DNA of 64,000 nucleotides from Helicobacter cetorum MIT 99-5656 (GTDB lineage Bacteria; Campylobacterota; Campylobacteria; Campylobacterales; Helicobacteraceae): NCBI RefSeq assembly GCF_000259275.1, contig NC_017735.1, positions 744,001 to 808,000 of the forward strand, read 5' to 3'. Shown piece by piece: positions 21,357 to 30,602 of this stretch (position 1 is its first letter; each line of letters starts with the position of its first letter). The notes under the pieces were generated by a model. It saw only the letters and a program-made list of their open reading frames with translations, ran no database searches and was not told where the DNA came from. The position numbers and the translations under genes were made by a program.

Positions 21357-21956
21357 ATGGTAAAGATTGGAGTTTGTGGTCCTGTAGGAAGCGGTAAAAC
21401 CGCCTTAATTGAAGCATTAACCCGCCACATGTCAAAAGATTATGACATGGCGGTTATTACAAATGATATTTACACGAAAGAAGATGCGGAATTTATGTGC
21501 AAGAATTCTGTAATGCCACGAGACAGGATTATTGGGGTAGAGACAGGTGGCTGTCCGCACACCGCCATTAGAGAAGACGCTTCTATGAATTTAGAAGCTG
21601 TAGAAGAGATGCAACAACGCTTCCCTAATTTGGAATTGCTTTTAATTGAAAGTGGGGGCGATAATCTTTCTACGACTTTTAATCCGGAGTTAGCGGATTT
21701 TACGATTTTTGTGATTGATGTGGCTGAAGGCGATAAAATCCCACGAAAAGGCGGGCCAGGAATCACTCGCTCAGACTTGCTTGTCATCAATAAAATTGAC
21801 TTAGCCCCCTATGTCGGAGCGGATTTAGGCGTAATGGAAAGAGATTCTAAAAAAATGCGTGGCGAAAAACCCTTTATTTTCACTAATATCCGCTCTAAAG
21901 AAGGTTTAGATGATGTAATTGCTTGGATTAAACATTACGCCCTATTGGAAGATTGA
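21357..21956 (+). CDS. ureG: Urease accessory GTPase UreG
   Basis: SIMIBI-class GTPase that couples GTP hydrolysis to nickel insertion into urease. The 199-residue protein has the P-loop GPVGSGKT near the N-terminus, the ETGGCPHT metal-binding motif (Cys-Pro-His), ESGGDNL, and the NKID guanine-specificity motif. It has an AAAGGAAAA ribosome site, and its stop overlaps the ureH start. Confidence 0.97.
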   Translation: MVKIGVCGPVGSGKTALIEALTRHMSKDYDMAVITNDIYTKEDAEFMCKNSVMPRDRIIGVETGGCPHTAIREDASMNLEAVEEMQQRFPNLELLLIESGGDNLSTTFNPELADFTIFVIDVAEGDKIPRKGGPGITRSDLLVINKIDLAPYVGADLGVMERDSKKMRGEKPFIFTNIRSKEGLDDVIAWIKHYALLED

Positions 21957-22750
21957 TGAATACTTACGCTCAAGAATCTAAGCTCAGATTAAAAACCAAA
22001 ATAGGGGCTAATGGAAAATGCGTGATTGAAGACAATTTTTTCACACCCCCTTTTAAGCTTATGGCACCCTTTTATCCTAAAGATGATTTAGCAGAAATCA
22101 TGCTTTTAGCGGTAAGTCCTGGTATGATGAAAGGCGATGCACAGGATATGCAATTAAATATCGGTCAAAATTGCAAGCTCAGAATCACTTCACAATCCTT
22201 TGAAAAAATCCATAACACTGAAGATGGATTTGCTAGTAGGAACATGAACATTGAAGTAGAAGAAAACGCTTTTTTAGACTTTGCACCCTTTCCGTTAATC
22301 CCTTTTGAAAACGCTCATTTCAAGGGTAATACCACCATTTCTTTACACTCTAGTTCTCAATTGCTCTATAGTGAGATTATTGTGGCTGGGCGGGTGGCAC
22401 GAGACGAATTGTTTCAATTCAATCGCTTACACACTAAAATCTCTGTTTTACAGGCTAACAGACCTATCTATTATGACAACACGATTTTAGACCCTAAGAC
22501 TACGGATATGAAGAATATGTGCATGTTTGATAGCTACACGCATTATCTCAATCTCATTCTCATCAATTGCCCCATAGATTTATTGAGCGTGCGGACATTG
22601 ATTGAAGAAAGCCAAACGACTAACGGAGTTGATGGGGCAGTGAGTGAAATCGCAAGTTCTCATTTATGCGTGAAAGCCCTAGCAAGTGGCTCAGAAGCTC
22701 TGCTAGATTTGAGAGAAAAAATCGCTCGCTTAATCACGCAAAAAATATGA
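21956..22750 (+). CDS. ureH: Urease accessory protein UreH (UreD family)
   Basis: Scaffold that binds apo-urease and recruits UreF and UreG; it is the homologue of UreD elsewhere. It is 264 residues. The family signature region KLMAPFYP near the N-terminus and [21 protein letters not shown] in the middle are visible. The ATG overlaps the ureG stop by one base (TGATG), so translation is coupled. It is the last gene of the operon; a bidirectional hairpin follows. Confidence 0.95.
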   Translation: MNTYAQESKLRLKTKIGANGKCVIEDNFFTPPFKLMAPFYPKDDLAEIMLLAVSPGMMKGDAQDMQLNIGQNCKLRITSQSFEKIHNTEDGFASRNMNIEVEENAFLDFAPFPLIPFENAHFKGNTTISLHSSSQLLYSEIIVAGRVARDELFQFNRLHTKISVLQANRPIYYDNTILDPKTTDMKNMCMFDSYTHYLNLILINCPIDLLSVRTLIEESQTTNGVDGAVSEIASSHLCVKALASGSEALLDLREKIARLITQKI

Positions 22751-22760
22751 AATAAGCTAA

Positions 22761-22780
22761 AAACCCTCTTAAGAGAGTTT
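22761..22780. terminator. Possible bidirectional terminator between ureH and the small lipoprotein
   Basis: AAACcCTC / GAGaGTTT imperfect dyad around TTAA, just after the ureH stop and just after the stop of the convergent gene. A-rich on one side and T-rich on the other. Confidence 0.4.
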
Positions 22781-22785
22781 GAATG

Positions 22786-22968
22786 CTAATGCCGAGTATC
22801 CCAGTGAGTGTGATTGGTATAGTAAGGGTCGCCAAAATCCTTAGGGGTGTAGCGAACTTTCTCTTGCTCAGAAGCCTGGTTATTATAAACAAAGTGTTTA
22901 GAATCAAAGTAAGAACACCCACTCAATAAAGAAGCCCCAATCAACACGCTATTTCTAATTGTTTCCAT
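22786..22968 (-). CDS. Small predicted lipoprotein
   Basis: A 60-residue protein with a short signal sequence ending in a good lipobox (SLLSGC, Cys18), followed by a charged tail of about 40 residues ending THWDTRH. It is predicted to be anchored in the membrane. Start support is good: AAGGAT lies 8 bases upstream of the ATG on the minus strand. An overlapping minus-strand ORF in another frame is rejected. Function unknown. Confidence 0.65.
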   Translation of the reverse strand: METIRNSVLIGASLLSGCSYFDSKHFVYNNQASEQEKVRYTPKDFGDPYYTNHTHWDTRH

Positions 22969-23278
22969 TTTATATCCTTTTGTTTTGCTAAATTTTTTAT
23001 TTTTTAAAAAACTAAATAACTTTTAAATTATTTATGAAGAGATAATAGTTTTACTCATTAAACCAAAAGTAAATAATGCTAAAAAACATAAAATTACCCC
23101 TTATATTCTTGTTATTAATCAATAATGAGTAATTATTATGCTATAATTACTCAAATTTAAACTTAAGTTCTATATTTTCTAAAAATTAGGTCTTTTTTAA
23201 AGTGTTTTAAAGAATAGAACAAACAAATAAAACAAACATATTGACTAATCGTTTTTAATATCGCTTTAGGGGCATACC
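22969..23278. other. 310-bp divergent regulatory region
   Basis: Very AT-rich gap between the divergent small lipoprotein and the cytochrome pair. It contains the 10-bp-arm dyad and TATAAT box listed separately. No ORF or RNA gene is seen. Confidence 0.55.
23126..23153. promoter_or_regulatory. Perfect dyad overlapping a -10 box (candidate operator)
   Basis: TGAGTAATTA, 8 bases, TAATTACTCA: perfect 10-bp arms. A TATAAT box (23142-23147) lies inside the dyad, facing the cytochrome pair. A repressor bound here would block the promoter. The regulator is not identifiable from the window. Confidence 0.55.
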
Positions 23279-23881
23279 TTGAAAGAGTTTATTAAAAGAA
23301 ATCGTTACTATGTGCTGTTTATCTTTATTATTGGTGCTACCATCGGCATGGTCTTTTCGCTCACACTGGCAGAAATTGTGGAAAAAACCGCCGATGACAA
23401 ATTCTGTGGCTATTGCCATATCATGCAACCTATGGTTAAATCTTTCTTGCAAGATTCTCATGGGGGCAATAACAAAGTAGGCTTTAAGGCTAAATGCGTA
23501 GATTGCCACTTGCCCCATAACAATGTTACGCATTATCTCTTTGAAAAAGCTAGATTAGGCATCAATGATGTAATAGGAAATGTGTTTTTTGACCCAAAAA
23601 ACCATGTAAATTGGGAAGAAAAACGCAAAGAAGCTAAAAACTATGTGCCTGATTCTGGGTGTTCGCATTGTCATTCAAATTTGAGAGACGCTACTTCAAG
23701 CAATTTAAAAGCTTTCTTACCCCACAGAGATTATTTTGAAAAATACACCACCAAAACTTGCGTAGAGTGCCATGCAAATGAAGTGGGGCATAAAAATTTA
23801 AGCAAGCATTTAAAAGATTATTTGAAAGATAATTACAGACCCTACCCCAATAGTCCTAATAAAGACGGCCTATCTCAATAG
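23279..23881 (+). CDS. NapC/NrfH-type tetrahaem membrane cytochrome c
   Basis: Quinol dehydrogenase that draws electrons from menaquinol and passes them to a periplasmic cytochrome. The 200-residue protein has one N-terminal membrane anchor (about residues 10-32) and four CXXCH haem sites (CGYCH, CVDCH, CSHCH, CVECH). The start is TTG; no strong ribosome site is visible, but the anchor begins directly after it. It sits 15 bases before the octahaem gene, so the pair most likely forms a complex like HaoC-Hao of other Epsilonproteobacteria (inference). The second gene is not NrfA-like. Confidence 0.88.
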   Translation: MKEFIKRNRYYVLFIFIIGATIGMVFSLTLAEIVEKTADDKFCGYCHIMQPMVKSFLQDSHGGNNKVGFKAKCVDCHLPHNNVTHYLFEKARLGINDVIGNVFFDPKNHVNWEEKRKEAKNYVPDSGCSHCHSNLRDATSSNLKAFLPHRDYFEKYTTKTCVECHANEVGHKNLSKHLKDYLKDNYRPYPNSPNKDGLSQ

Positions 23882-23896
23882 AAAGGAGCAACCATA

Positions 23897-25264
23897 ATGT
23901 TTAAAAGTTTGAGTTTTATCCTCTTGGTTTTTGTTGGCTTGCATGCCCATAAAAATCAAGGCTATAGTGGTGCTAGCACACCCGGATTAAAAATTGATGT
24001 TCCCCTAAAAGTTTATAGAGAGCTAAAAGACGAAGCAAAAGGCTGTATTGAATGCCATGCTAAAGAAAATCCAGGCATTGTAGATGATTGGCGAAAGTCT
24101 AGGCATGCACATGCGGGTGTGAGCTGTATTGATTGCCATGCAACGACTAAAGATTCGCCCATGCTTACTATGGATGGGCATAGAGGCTCTAAAATCCCTA
24201 TTTCTGTATTGGTTTCGCCTAATGTATGTGGCAAATGCCATGAAAGAGAAGTGAAAGAATTTCATAATAGCGGGCATGCAAGGGGTGGCTTACAGCCCTT
24301 AGCTAAAGGAAATATGCGAGAGCTTATGCGTATGATTGAAGGCAGAAACCACCCTGATTTAAAGCATGCCCCAGAAACGACTGGGTGCTTTCAATGCCAT
24401 GGAACGGTGATTAAATTAGATAAAAATCGCCGACCAACCCCAGAAACTTGGCCTACTTATGGTATTGGCACAGCTTTTCCTGATGGTTCTGTAGGCAATT
24501 GTGCTTCTTGTCATAGTGCACATAAATTCAGTCTAGCAGAGAGCAGAAAACCAGCTGCTTGTGCATCTTGTCATTTAGGGCCAGACCATCCCGATATTGA
24601 AGTGTATAATAACTCTATGCATGGGCATATCTTCAATGCTGAAGGTAATTCCTGGAATTTTGACGCTGCACCTGGAACTTGGAAAGCAGGAGACTTTAGA
24701 GCCCCAACTTGTGCAACATGCCACATGAGTGGGAACTCCAAATCTAATACCACGCACAATGTAAGCCGCCGCTTGAAATGGAACATGTTTGCTCCAAGAA
24801 GTGAATTAAGAAATGGTGGGCTAGAAAGTGCAGCTAAAGAATGGGCAGAAGGCTTTAAAATCACTAAAGGTAACATTTTAGCAGGCAATCCTAAGGGCGT
24901 AGAAGCAGCTAGAGAAGAAATGAAAGCGGTATGTAAAGATTGCCATACCTCAACTCATATTGATAATTTCTTCTTAATGGGCGATAAAAATGTCATGCTT
25001 TATAACACCTATTATGATGACGCTGTAAAAATGCGCGATGAGCTTAAAAAGAAAGGCTTATTAGATAAAGACCCATGGAATGATGAATTTCAAAAAACAT
25101 TCTACCACTTATGGCACCATGAAGGTCGCAGAATGCGTCATGGTGGGCTTATGGGAGCACCAGATTATTCGCATTGGCATGGAGTCTTTGAGGTGCAACA
25201 AGATATTCGTAAGCTCAAAAAGATTTATGAAAAGCGCATGAAAAGTGGCAAAATTGAAGATTAA
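23897..25264 (+). CDS. hao: Octahaem cytochrome c of the hydroxylamine oxidoreductase (epsilon-Hao) family
   Basis: Periplasmic multihaem protein of 455 residues with a signal peptide (MFKSLSFILLVFVGLHA) and eight CXXCH sites (CIECH, CIDCH, CGKCH, CFQCH, two CASCH, CATCH, CKDCH). There is no CXXCK site, so it is not the pentahaem nitrite reductase NrfA. The C-terminal WHHEGRR...GAPDYSHWHG region matches the Hao family. In Epsilonproteobacteria, Hao paired with a NrfH-like partner is thought to reduce nitrite or hydroxylamine to ammonium rather than oxidise hydroxylamine. I cannot tell by eye whether the crosslinking Tyr of true oxidases is present. An AAAGGAG ribosome site precedes the ATG. 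Confidence 0.85.
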   Translation: MFKSLSFILLVFVGLHAHKNQGYSGASTPGLKIDVPLKVYRELKDEAKGCIECHAKENPGIVDDWRKSRHAHAGVSCIDCHATTKDSPMLTMDGHRGSKIPISVLVSPNVCGKCHEREVKEFHNSGHARGGLQPLAKGNMRELMRMIEGRNHPDLKHAPETTGCFQCHGTVIKLDKNRRPTPETWPTYGIGTAFPDGSVGNCASCHSAHKFSLAESRKPAACASCHLGPDHPDIEVYNNSMHGHIFNAEGNSWNFDAAPGTWKAGDFRAPTCATCHMSGNSKSNTTHNVSRRLKWNMFAPRSELRNGGLESAAKEWAEGFKITKGNILAGNPKGVEAAREEMKAVCKDCHTSTHIDNFFLMGDKNVMLYNTYYDDAVKMRDELKKKGLLDKDPWNDEFQKTFYHLWHHEGRRMRHGGLMGAPDYSHWHGVFEVQQDIRKLKKIYEKRMKSGKIED

Positions 25265-25454
25265 AAATTCTAATAAAAAGCTTGAATGAAGGTTAAAAGC
25301 CTTTGTTTGAGCCACTACCTAATTCTAAAACAATTTTTATCTTTTGAATTTGTTATTCTTAAAAATGTGAATAAGCTACCTAATTAAGCATTTTTACAAG
25401 TCCAATAGCCCTACAACAAACATTATTAAATGAAGTTAGTAACTAAAACCATGC

Positions 25455-25460
25455 TACAAT
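25455..25460 (+). promoter_or_regulatory. -10 box of putA
   Basis: TACAAT 26 bases before the chosen putA start. It overlaps the upstream in-frame ATG (25459), which argues against that ATG being the real start. Confidence 0.45.
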
Positions 25461-25485
25461 GAAACTAAATTCTAAGGAGATAGCT

Positions 25486-28400
25486 ATGCAAAAAATCATT
25501 GATGACACACTAGAGTTAGCTAGAAAGCTACAAAATAGTATCAGTAATAATCTAAGCGAACAAGAAAAAGCCTTTCATTCTAAAATGCAAAAGCTTTTGA
25601 GTAACCCTGAAAATAAGGTCATGCTCATAGAGCTTATGGATAGAAGTTTTAGATGTTATGATAATACGGCTCGTTTTGAAATGATTGAGCATGTTTTAGA
25701 CAAATATAAAAGCCGTGAGATTTTTTCTTCCTTTGAAAAATTGCTTTTAATGGGATTTTTAAGCTTTGGAAAAATGCTCCCTAATATGAGCGTGCCATTT
25801 TTTGTGAATAAGATTAGAACCGACACCAAAGCTATGGTTTTAGAGCAAGAAGAAAGCAAGCTAAAAGAACGCATTTTAGCCAGAAAAAACGAAAAAATCA
25901 CCTTGAATGTGAATTTTATCGGCGAAGAAGTTTTAGGCGAAGAAGAGGCTCATACACGCTTTGAAAAATACTCACAAGCTTTGAAATCTAACTACATTCA
26001 ATATATCTCCATTAAAATCACTACGATTTTTTCTCAAATCAATATCCTTGATTTTGAATACTCCAAAAAAGAAATTGTCAAACGCTTAGACGCTCTTTAT
26101 GCCCTAGCCTTAGAAGAAGAGCAAAAGCAAGGCATTCCCAAATTTATCAACCTAGATATGGAAGAATTTAGAGACTTAGAACTCACGGTGGAGTCTTTTA
26201 TGGAAAGTATCTCTAAATTTGATTTGAATGCGGGTATTGTGTTGCAAGCCTATATTCCTGATTCTTATGAATATTTGAAAAAATTACACGCCTTTTCTAA
26301 AGAAAGGGTTTCAAAAGGATTAAAACCTATAAAAATTCGCTTTGTTAAGGGAGCGAATATGGAGAGCGAAGAGACCATTGCGTCTGTAAAAGACTGGGCG
26401 TTGCCTACATTTTCTAGCAAACAAGACACCGATTCTAATTACAATAAAATGCTAGATTTTATTTTAGAAGGCGATAATTATAAATACATTCACATCGGCA
26501 CAGCCAGCCATAATATCTTTGAAATCGCTTATGTATACACCCGCATTCATGCTCTAAATGACCCTATCGCATTAGAGCATTTTACCTTTGAAATGCTAGA
26601 AGGCATGAGCTTACAAGCAAGCCTAGAATTAAAAGACATGCATAAACTCATTTTATACGCTCCGGTTTGTGATGCAGCACATTTTAACAATGCGATTGCT
26701 TACTTAGTAAGAAGATTAGACGAAAACACATCAAGCGATAACTTTATGAAAGCTTTCTTCAATCTCAAAGTAGACACCAAAGAATGGAAAGACCAAGAAC
26801 AACGCTTTTTAGACAGCCTTAAAGGCATTGCTACTTTGGATAATTCTACGAAGAGAACCCAAGATAGAAACGCCAAACAAAGCGGATACACCACTTATAA
26901 AAACAACTCCTTTAAAAACGAAAGCGATACGGATTTTATCCTAAAAGCCAACAGAGAGTGGGCTAAAAAAGTGCGTGAAAAAATGTATAACGCCCCTATT
27001 TTGGAGCTTTACCCAGAGATTGATGGGCGCTTTGAAAACCCTAATCTAACCCCCTTAGAAGTCTTTGACAAAATCCATAATAAAAAAATCGCAAGCGTGC
27101 ATTTAGCTGATGAAGAAGCGATTTTAAAAGCCTTAGAAGTAGCCAAAAGCGATAAAAGCCATTTTAGTCAAAAAAGCTTTGAAGAAATTCATGCTTTAAT
27201 GAGCAAGACCGCTCAACTTTTTAGAGAAAGAAGGGGCGATTTAATAGGCATTTCTGCTTTAGAAGTAGGTAAAACCTTTGTAGAAACGGACGCCGAAGTG
27301 AGCGAAGCTATTGATTTCTTAGAATTTTATCCTTATAGCTTAAGGGTGTTACAAGAGCAAAACAAAGAAACACAATTCACCCCAAAAGGTGTGGGCGTGG
27401 TGATTGCCCCATGGAATTTTCCTGTAGGCATTTCTGTAGGCACTATTGCAGCCCCTTTGAGTGCCGGAAATAGAGTGATTTATAAGCCTTCAAGTTTATC
27501 TAGCGTAACTGGTTACAAGCTTTGTGAATGCTTTTGGGATGCGGGTGTGCCTCGAGATGCGCTCATTTACTTGCCTGCTAAGGGGAGTGATATTAGCAAG
27601 TATCTCTTAAAAGATGAGAGTATAAAGTTTGCTATTCTCACAGGGGGCGAAGACACCGCTTATAAAATGCTAGAAGCTAACCCTACTTTGGCTTTGAGCG
27701 CAGAAACTGGTGGTAAAAACGCCACTATTGTAAGCAAAATGGCAGACAGAGACCAAGCCATTAAAAATATCGTGCATTCAGCCTTTAGTAATTCCGGACA
27801 AAAATGCTCCGCCACTTCGCTTTTAGTGTTAGAAAAAGAAGTCTATGAAGATGAAAATTTTAAAAAGACCTTAATAGATGCTACCTTAAGCCTTAATGTG
27901 GGCGACCCGTTTGATTTCAAAAATAAAGTTGGCACTCTAGCAGACAAACCTAATGAAAAAGTGCAAAAAGCGATGAGTGAATTAGAAAAACACGAGCATT
28001 ACGAAATTCCTGTTTCCTTTGTGAATGATAACCCCTATTTGATGCAACCAAGCATAAAATACGGCACTAAAAAAGGCGATTTCACACACTTAACAGAGCT
28101 TTTTACCCCTATACTATCTGTAATGAAAGCACAAGATTTAGATGATGCCATAGAGATAGTTAATTCTACCGGTTATGGTCTTACAAGTGCGTTAGAGTCT
28201 TTAGATGAAAGGGAGTGGGAGCATTATTTAGAGCGTATTGAAGCGGGTAATATTTATATCAATAAGCCTACCACAGGAGCCATAGTCTTACGCCAACCTT
28301 TTGGGGGGATTAAAAAATCTGCCGTAGGTTTTGGAAGAAAGGTGGGGATTTTTAACTACATTACGCAATTTGTGGATATTCATCAAGAAAAAGAAGATAA

Positions 28401-29037
28401 TAATATCTTAGAAAGTAGCTTGAGTGAGTGTCTAGAGAGCCTAACCAAAAAAGGCTATGACGAGCATACTCACGAATTAAATCGTGCGATTTTTATGGCA
28501 AAAAGCTATGCCTACCATTATAAACATGAATTTAGTCAAACCAAAGATTATGTCAAAATTAGGGGCGAAGACAATCTCTTTTCTTACACTAAGGTTAAAA
28601 ATGTCGGCTATCGCATTACAGAAAGTGATAGCTTAAGCGATATGCTAGGCATTGCTCTAGCGTGCCTAGTCGCTCAAATCCCTTTAACTCTTAGCACAGA
28701 AAACAAGCAAACAAACAAGAATTTGGCGTTCTTTTTAGAATGTTTAAACGCTCTTAATTTGAACGCTCCTATTTTTTATGAAAGTTTGCAAGAATTTAGC
28801 GAAAAATTGAATGGATTTAATCGGGTGCGTTATTTGAATCACAAGCTGGATTTATTACACCAAAAAGCGAGTTCCTTAGGAATTGTGTTGGCCACTGCTA
28901 AACCTTGCTTGAATGGGCGTTTTGAATTGCTTTATTATCATTTGGAGCGTTCAGTCAGCATTTCTTATCATCGTTATGGGAATCTAGGCTCAAGAGCTTT
29001 AGAACAAAAAGCATGTCATAAATCATGTTGTCATTAA
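25486..29037 (+). CDS. putA: Bifunctional proline dehydrogenase / pyrroline-5-carboxylate dehydrogenase PutA
   Basis: Oxidises proline to glutamate in two steps: FAD-dependent proline dehydrogenase, then NAD-dependent P5C dehydrogenase. The 1183-residue protein has the PRODH barrel in roughly residues 100-450. The aldehyde dehydrogenase domain shows APWNFPVGI, catalytic Glu740 (SAETGGKNA) and nucleophile Cys774 (NSGQKCSATS). A C-terminal domain of about 180 residues ends in the cysteine-rich tail ACHKSCCH. It lacks the N-terminal ribbon-helix-helix DNA-binding domain of enteric PutA. The start at 25486 follows AAGGAGATAGCT. It is followed by putP. Confidence 0.95.
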   Translation: MQKIIDDTLELARKLQNSISNNLSEQEKAFHSKMQKLLSNPENKVMLIELMDRSFRCYDNTARFEMIEHVLDKYKSREIFSSFEKLLLMGFLSFGKMLPNMSVPFFVNKIRTDTKAMVLEQEESKLKERILARKNEKITLNVNFIGEEVLGEEEAHTRFEKYSQALKSNYIQYISIKITTIFSQINILDFEYSKKEIVKRLDALYALALEEEQKQGIPKFINLDMEEFRDLELTVESFMESISKFDLNAGIVLQAYIPDSYEYLKKLHAFSKERVSKGLKPIKIRFVKGANMESEETIASVKDWALPTFSSKQDTDSNYNKMLDFILEGDNYKYIHIGTASHNIFEIAYVYTRIHALNDPIALEHFTFEMLEGMSLQASLELKDMHKLILYAPVCDAAHFNNAIAYLVRRLDENTSSDNFMKAFFNLKVDTKEWKDQEQRFLDSLKGIATLDNSTKRTQDRNAKQSGYTTYKNNSFKNESDTDFILKANREWAKKVREKMYNAPILELYPEIDGRFENPNLTPLEVFDKIHNKKIASVHLADEEAILKALEVAKSDKSHFSQKSFEEIHALMSKTAQLFRERRGDLIGISALEVGKTFVETDAEVSEAIDFLEFYPYSLRVLQEQNKETQFTPKGVGVVIAPWNFPVGISVGTIAAPLSAGNRVIYKPSSLSSVTGYKLCECFWDAGVPRDALIYLPAKGSDISKYLLKDESIKFAILTGGEDTAYKMLEANPTLALSAETGGKNATIVSKMADRDQAIKNIVHSAFSNSGQKCSATSLLVLEKEVYEDENFKKTLIDATLSLNVGDPFDFKNKVGTLADKPNEKVQKAMSELEKHEHYEIPVSFVNDNPYLMQPSIKYGTKKGDFTHLTELFTPILSVMKAQDLDDAIEIVNSTGYGLTSALESLDEREWEHYLERIEAGNIYINKPTTGAIVLRQPFGGIKKSAVGFGRKVGIFNYITQFVDIHQEKEDNNILESSLSECLESLTKKGYDEHTHELNRAIFMAKSYAYHYKHEFSQTKDYVKIRGEDNLFSYTKVKNVGYRITESDSLSDMLGIALACLVAQIPLTLSTENKQTNKNLAFFLECLNALNLNAPIFYESLQEFSEKLNGFNRVRYLNHKLDLLHQKASSLGIVLATAKPCLNGRFELLYYHLERSVSISYHRYGNLGSRALEQKACHKSCCH

Positions 29038-29068
29038 ATATAAATATTGTATTTAATAAGGAGACACT

Positions 29069-30559
29069 ATGGAACAAGTTGTTTTAAGCACCCCTATTGT
29101 TACAATGTTTATCGCTTATTCACTTTTGATGCTCTATATCGGTTTTTATTTTTATAGACAAAATGAAACCACTGAAGATTACTTCTTAGGCAATCGCTCT
29201 ATGGGTCCTGTGATTAGTGCTCTGAGTGCGGGAGCCTCTGATATGAGTGGGTGGCTTTTAATGGGTTTACCTGGAGCTTTGTATGTGGGGGGGCTAATCA
29301 ACTCACACATCGCTATAGGGTTGAGTTTGGGCGCATTGATTAACTGGGTTTTTGTGGCTAAACGCTTACGCATTTATACAAGTGTTATCGCTAATTCTAT
29401 TACCATTTCGGATTATTTTGAGACTCGTTTTAGCGATGATAAACACATTCTACGCTTGATTTCAGCCTTTGTGATTTTAATCTTCTTTATTTTCTATATT
29501 TCTTCAGGGCTAGTGAGTGGGGCTAAACTCTTTGAAGCGACCTTTGGCATTCAATACACCCATGCCCTAAGCATTGGCACTCTTATCATCGTTTCTTATA
29601 CTTTCTTAGGGGGGTATAAGGCGGTGTGCTGGACAGATTTGATTCAAGGGCTTTTGATGATGGGTGCTTTAATTGTTGTGCCGATTGTTATGGTAAGTCA
29701 TATCGGTGGGCTTGAAGAGAGCCTAAAAATCATTAAAGAAATCAAGCCTGAAAACCTTTCTTTTTTACAAGGCTCTAGCTTAGTTGCCATTATTTCAAGC
29801 CTTGCTTGGGGCTTAGGCTATTTTGGACAACCCCATATCTTAGTGCGTTTTATGTCTATCCGCTCTATTAAAGATGTTCCAAAAGCCACCACCATTGGCA
29901 TTTCTTGGATGGTAGTTTCTTTAATTGGAGCGTGTGTTATGGGGCTTTTGGGTATTGCTTATGTGCATAAATTTGATTTAAGCTTAGAAGACCCTGAAAA
30001 GATTTTTATCGTGATGAGTCAATTACTCTTTAACCCTTGGATTGCTGGGATTTTACTGAGTGCAATTCTAGCTGCTGTGATGAGCACAGCTAGTTCGCAA
30101 CTACTTGTAAGCTCTTCTACGATTGCTGAAGACTTTTATGCCATGATTTTTAATAAAAATGCCCCCCAAAAACTTGTGATGACTATCTCTAGGCTTTCGG
30201 TGCTTGGCGTAGCTTGTATTGCCTTTTTCATCTCAACTGATAGGAATGCGAGCGTTTTAAGTATTGTTAGTTATGCATGGGCAGGATTTGGTGCGAGCTT
30301 TGGCTCTGTGATTTTATTCTCACTCTTTTGGGAAAGAATGACAAGAATTGGAGCGATTGCTGGCATGCTCTCTGGGGCTAGCACGGTGATTTTATACGAC
30401 AAATTTGGCAAAGGCTTTTTAGATATTTATGAAATTGTTCCGGGCTTTATTGTAGCAAGCATAGCTATTATTGTGTTTAGCTTGTTTTCCAATGTGCGTG
30501 CAGGCACTAGAGAGGCGTTTGAAACCATGCTTAGAGAAATTGAAAGCTTAAAACATTAA
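29069..30559 (+). CDS. putP: Sodium/proline symporter PutP
   Basis: Sodium-coupled proline importer of the SSS family, 496 residues with about 13 predicted membrane spans. Family sequence includes [33 protein letters not shown] and the late [24 protein letters not shown], where the sodium-site Ser/Thr residues lie. It starts 31 bases after putA behind AAGGAGACACT and supplies its substrate. Confidence 0.95.
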   Translation: MEQVVLSTPIVTMFIAYSLLMLYIGFYFYRQNETTEDYFLGNRSMGPVISALSAGASDMSGWLLMGLPGALYVGGLINSHIAIGLSLGALINWVFVAKRLRIYTSVIANSITISDYFETRFSDDKHILRLISAFVILIFFIFYISSGLVSGAKLFEATFGIQYTHALSIGTLIIVSYTFLGGYKAVCWTDLIQGLLMMGALIVVPIVMVSHIGGLEESLKIIKEIKPENLSFLQGSSLVAIISSLAWGLGYFGQPHILVRFMSIRSIKDVPKATTIGISWMVVSLIGACVMGLLGIAYVHKFDLSLEDPEKIFIVMSQLLFNPWIAGILLSAILAAVMSTASSQLLVSSSTIAEDFYAMIFNKNAPQKLVMTISRLSVLGVACIAFFISTDRNASVLSIVSYAWAGFGASFGSVILFSLFWERMTRIGAIAGMLSGASTVILYDKFGKGFLDIYEIVPGFIVASIAIIVFSLFSNVRAGTREAFETMLREIESLKH

Positions 30560-30602
30560 AATGCCTAAAGTAAGCTTATTTTAGTCTTTAAATACCCTCT
30601 AT

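Noticed and set aside
23897-25264. Annotation as pentahaem nitrite reductase NrfA
   Set aside because: There are eight CXXCH sites and no CXXCK active-site motif, which fits the Hao-type octahaem family instead.
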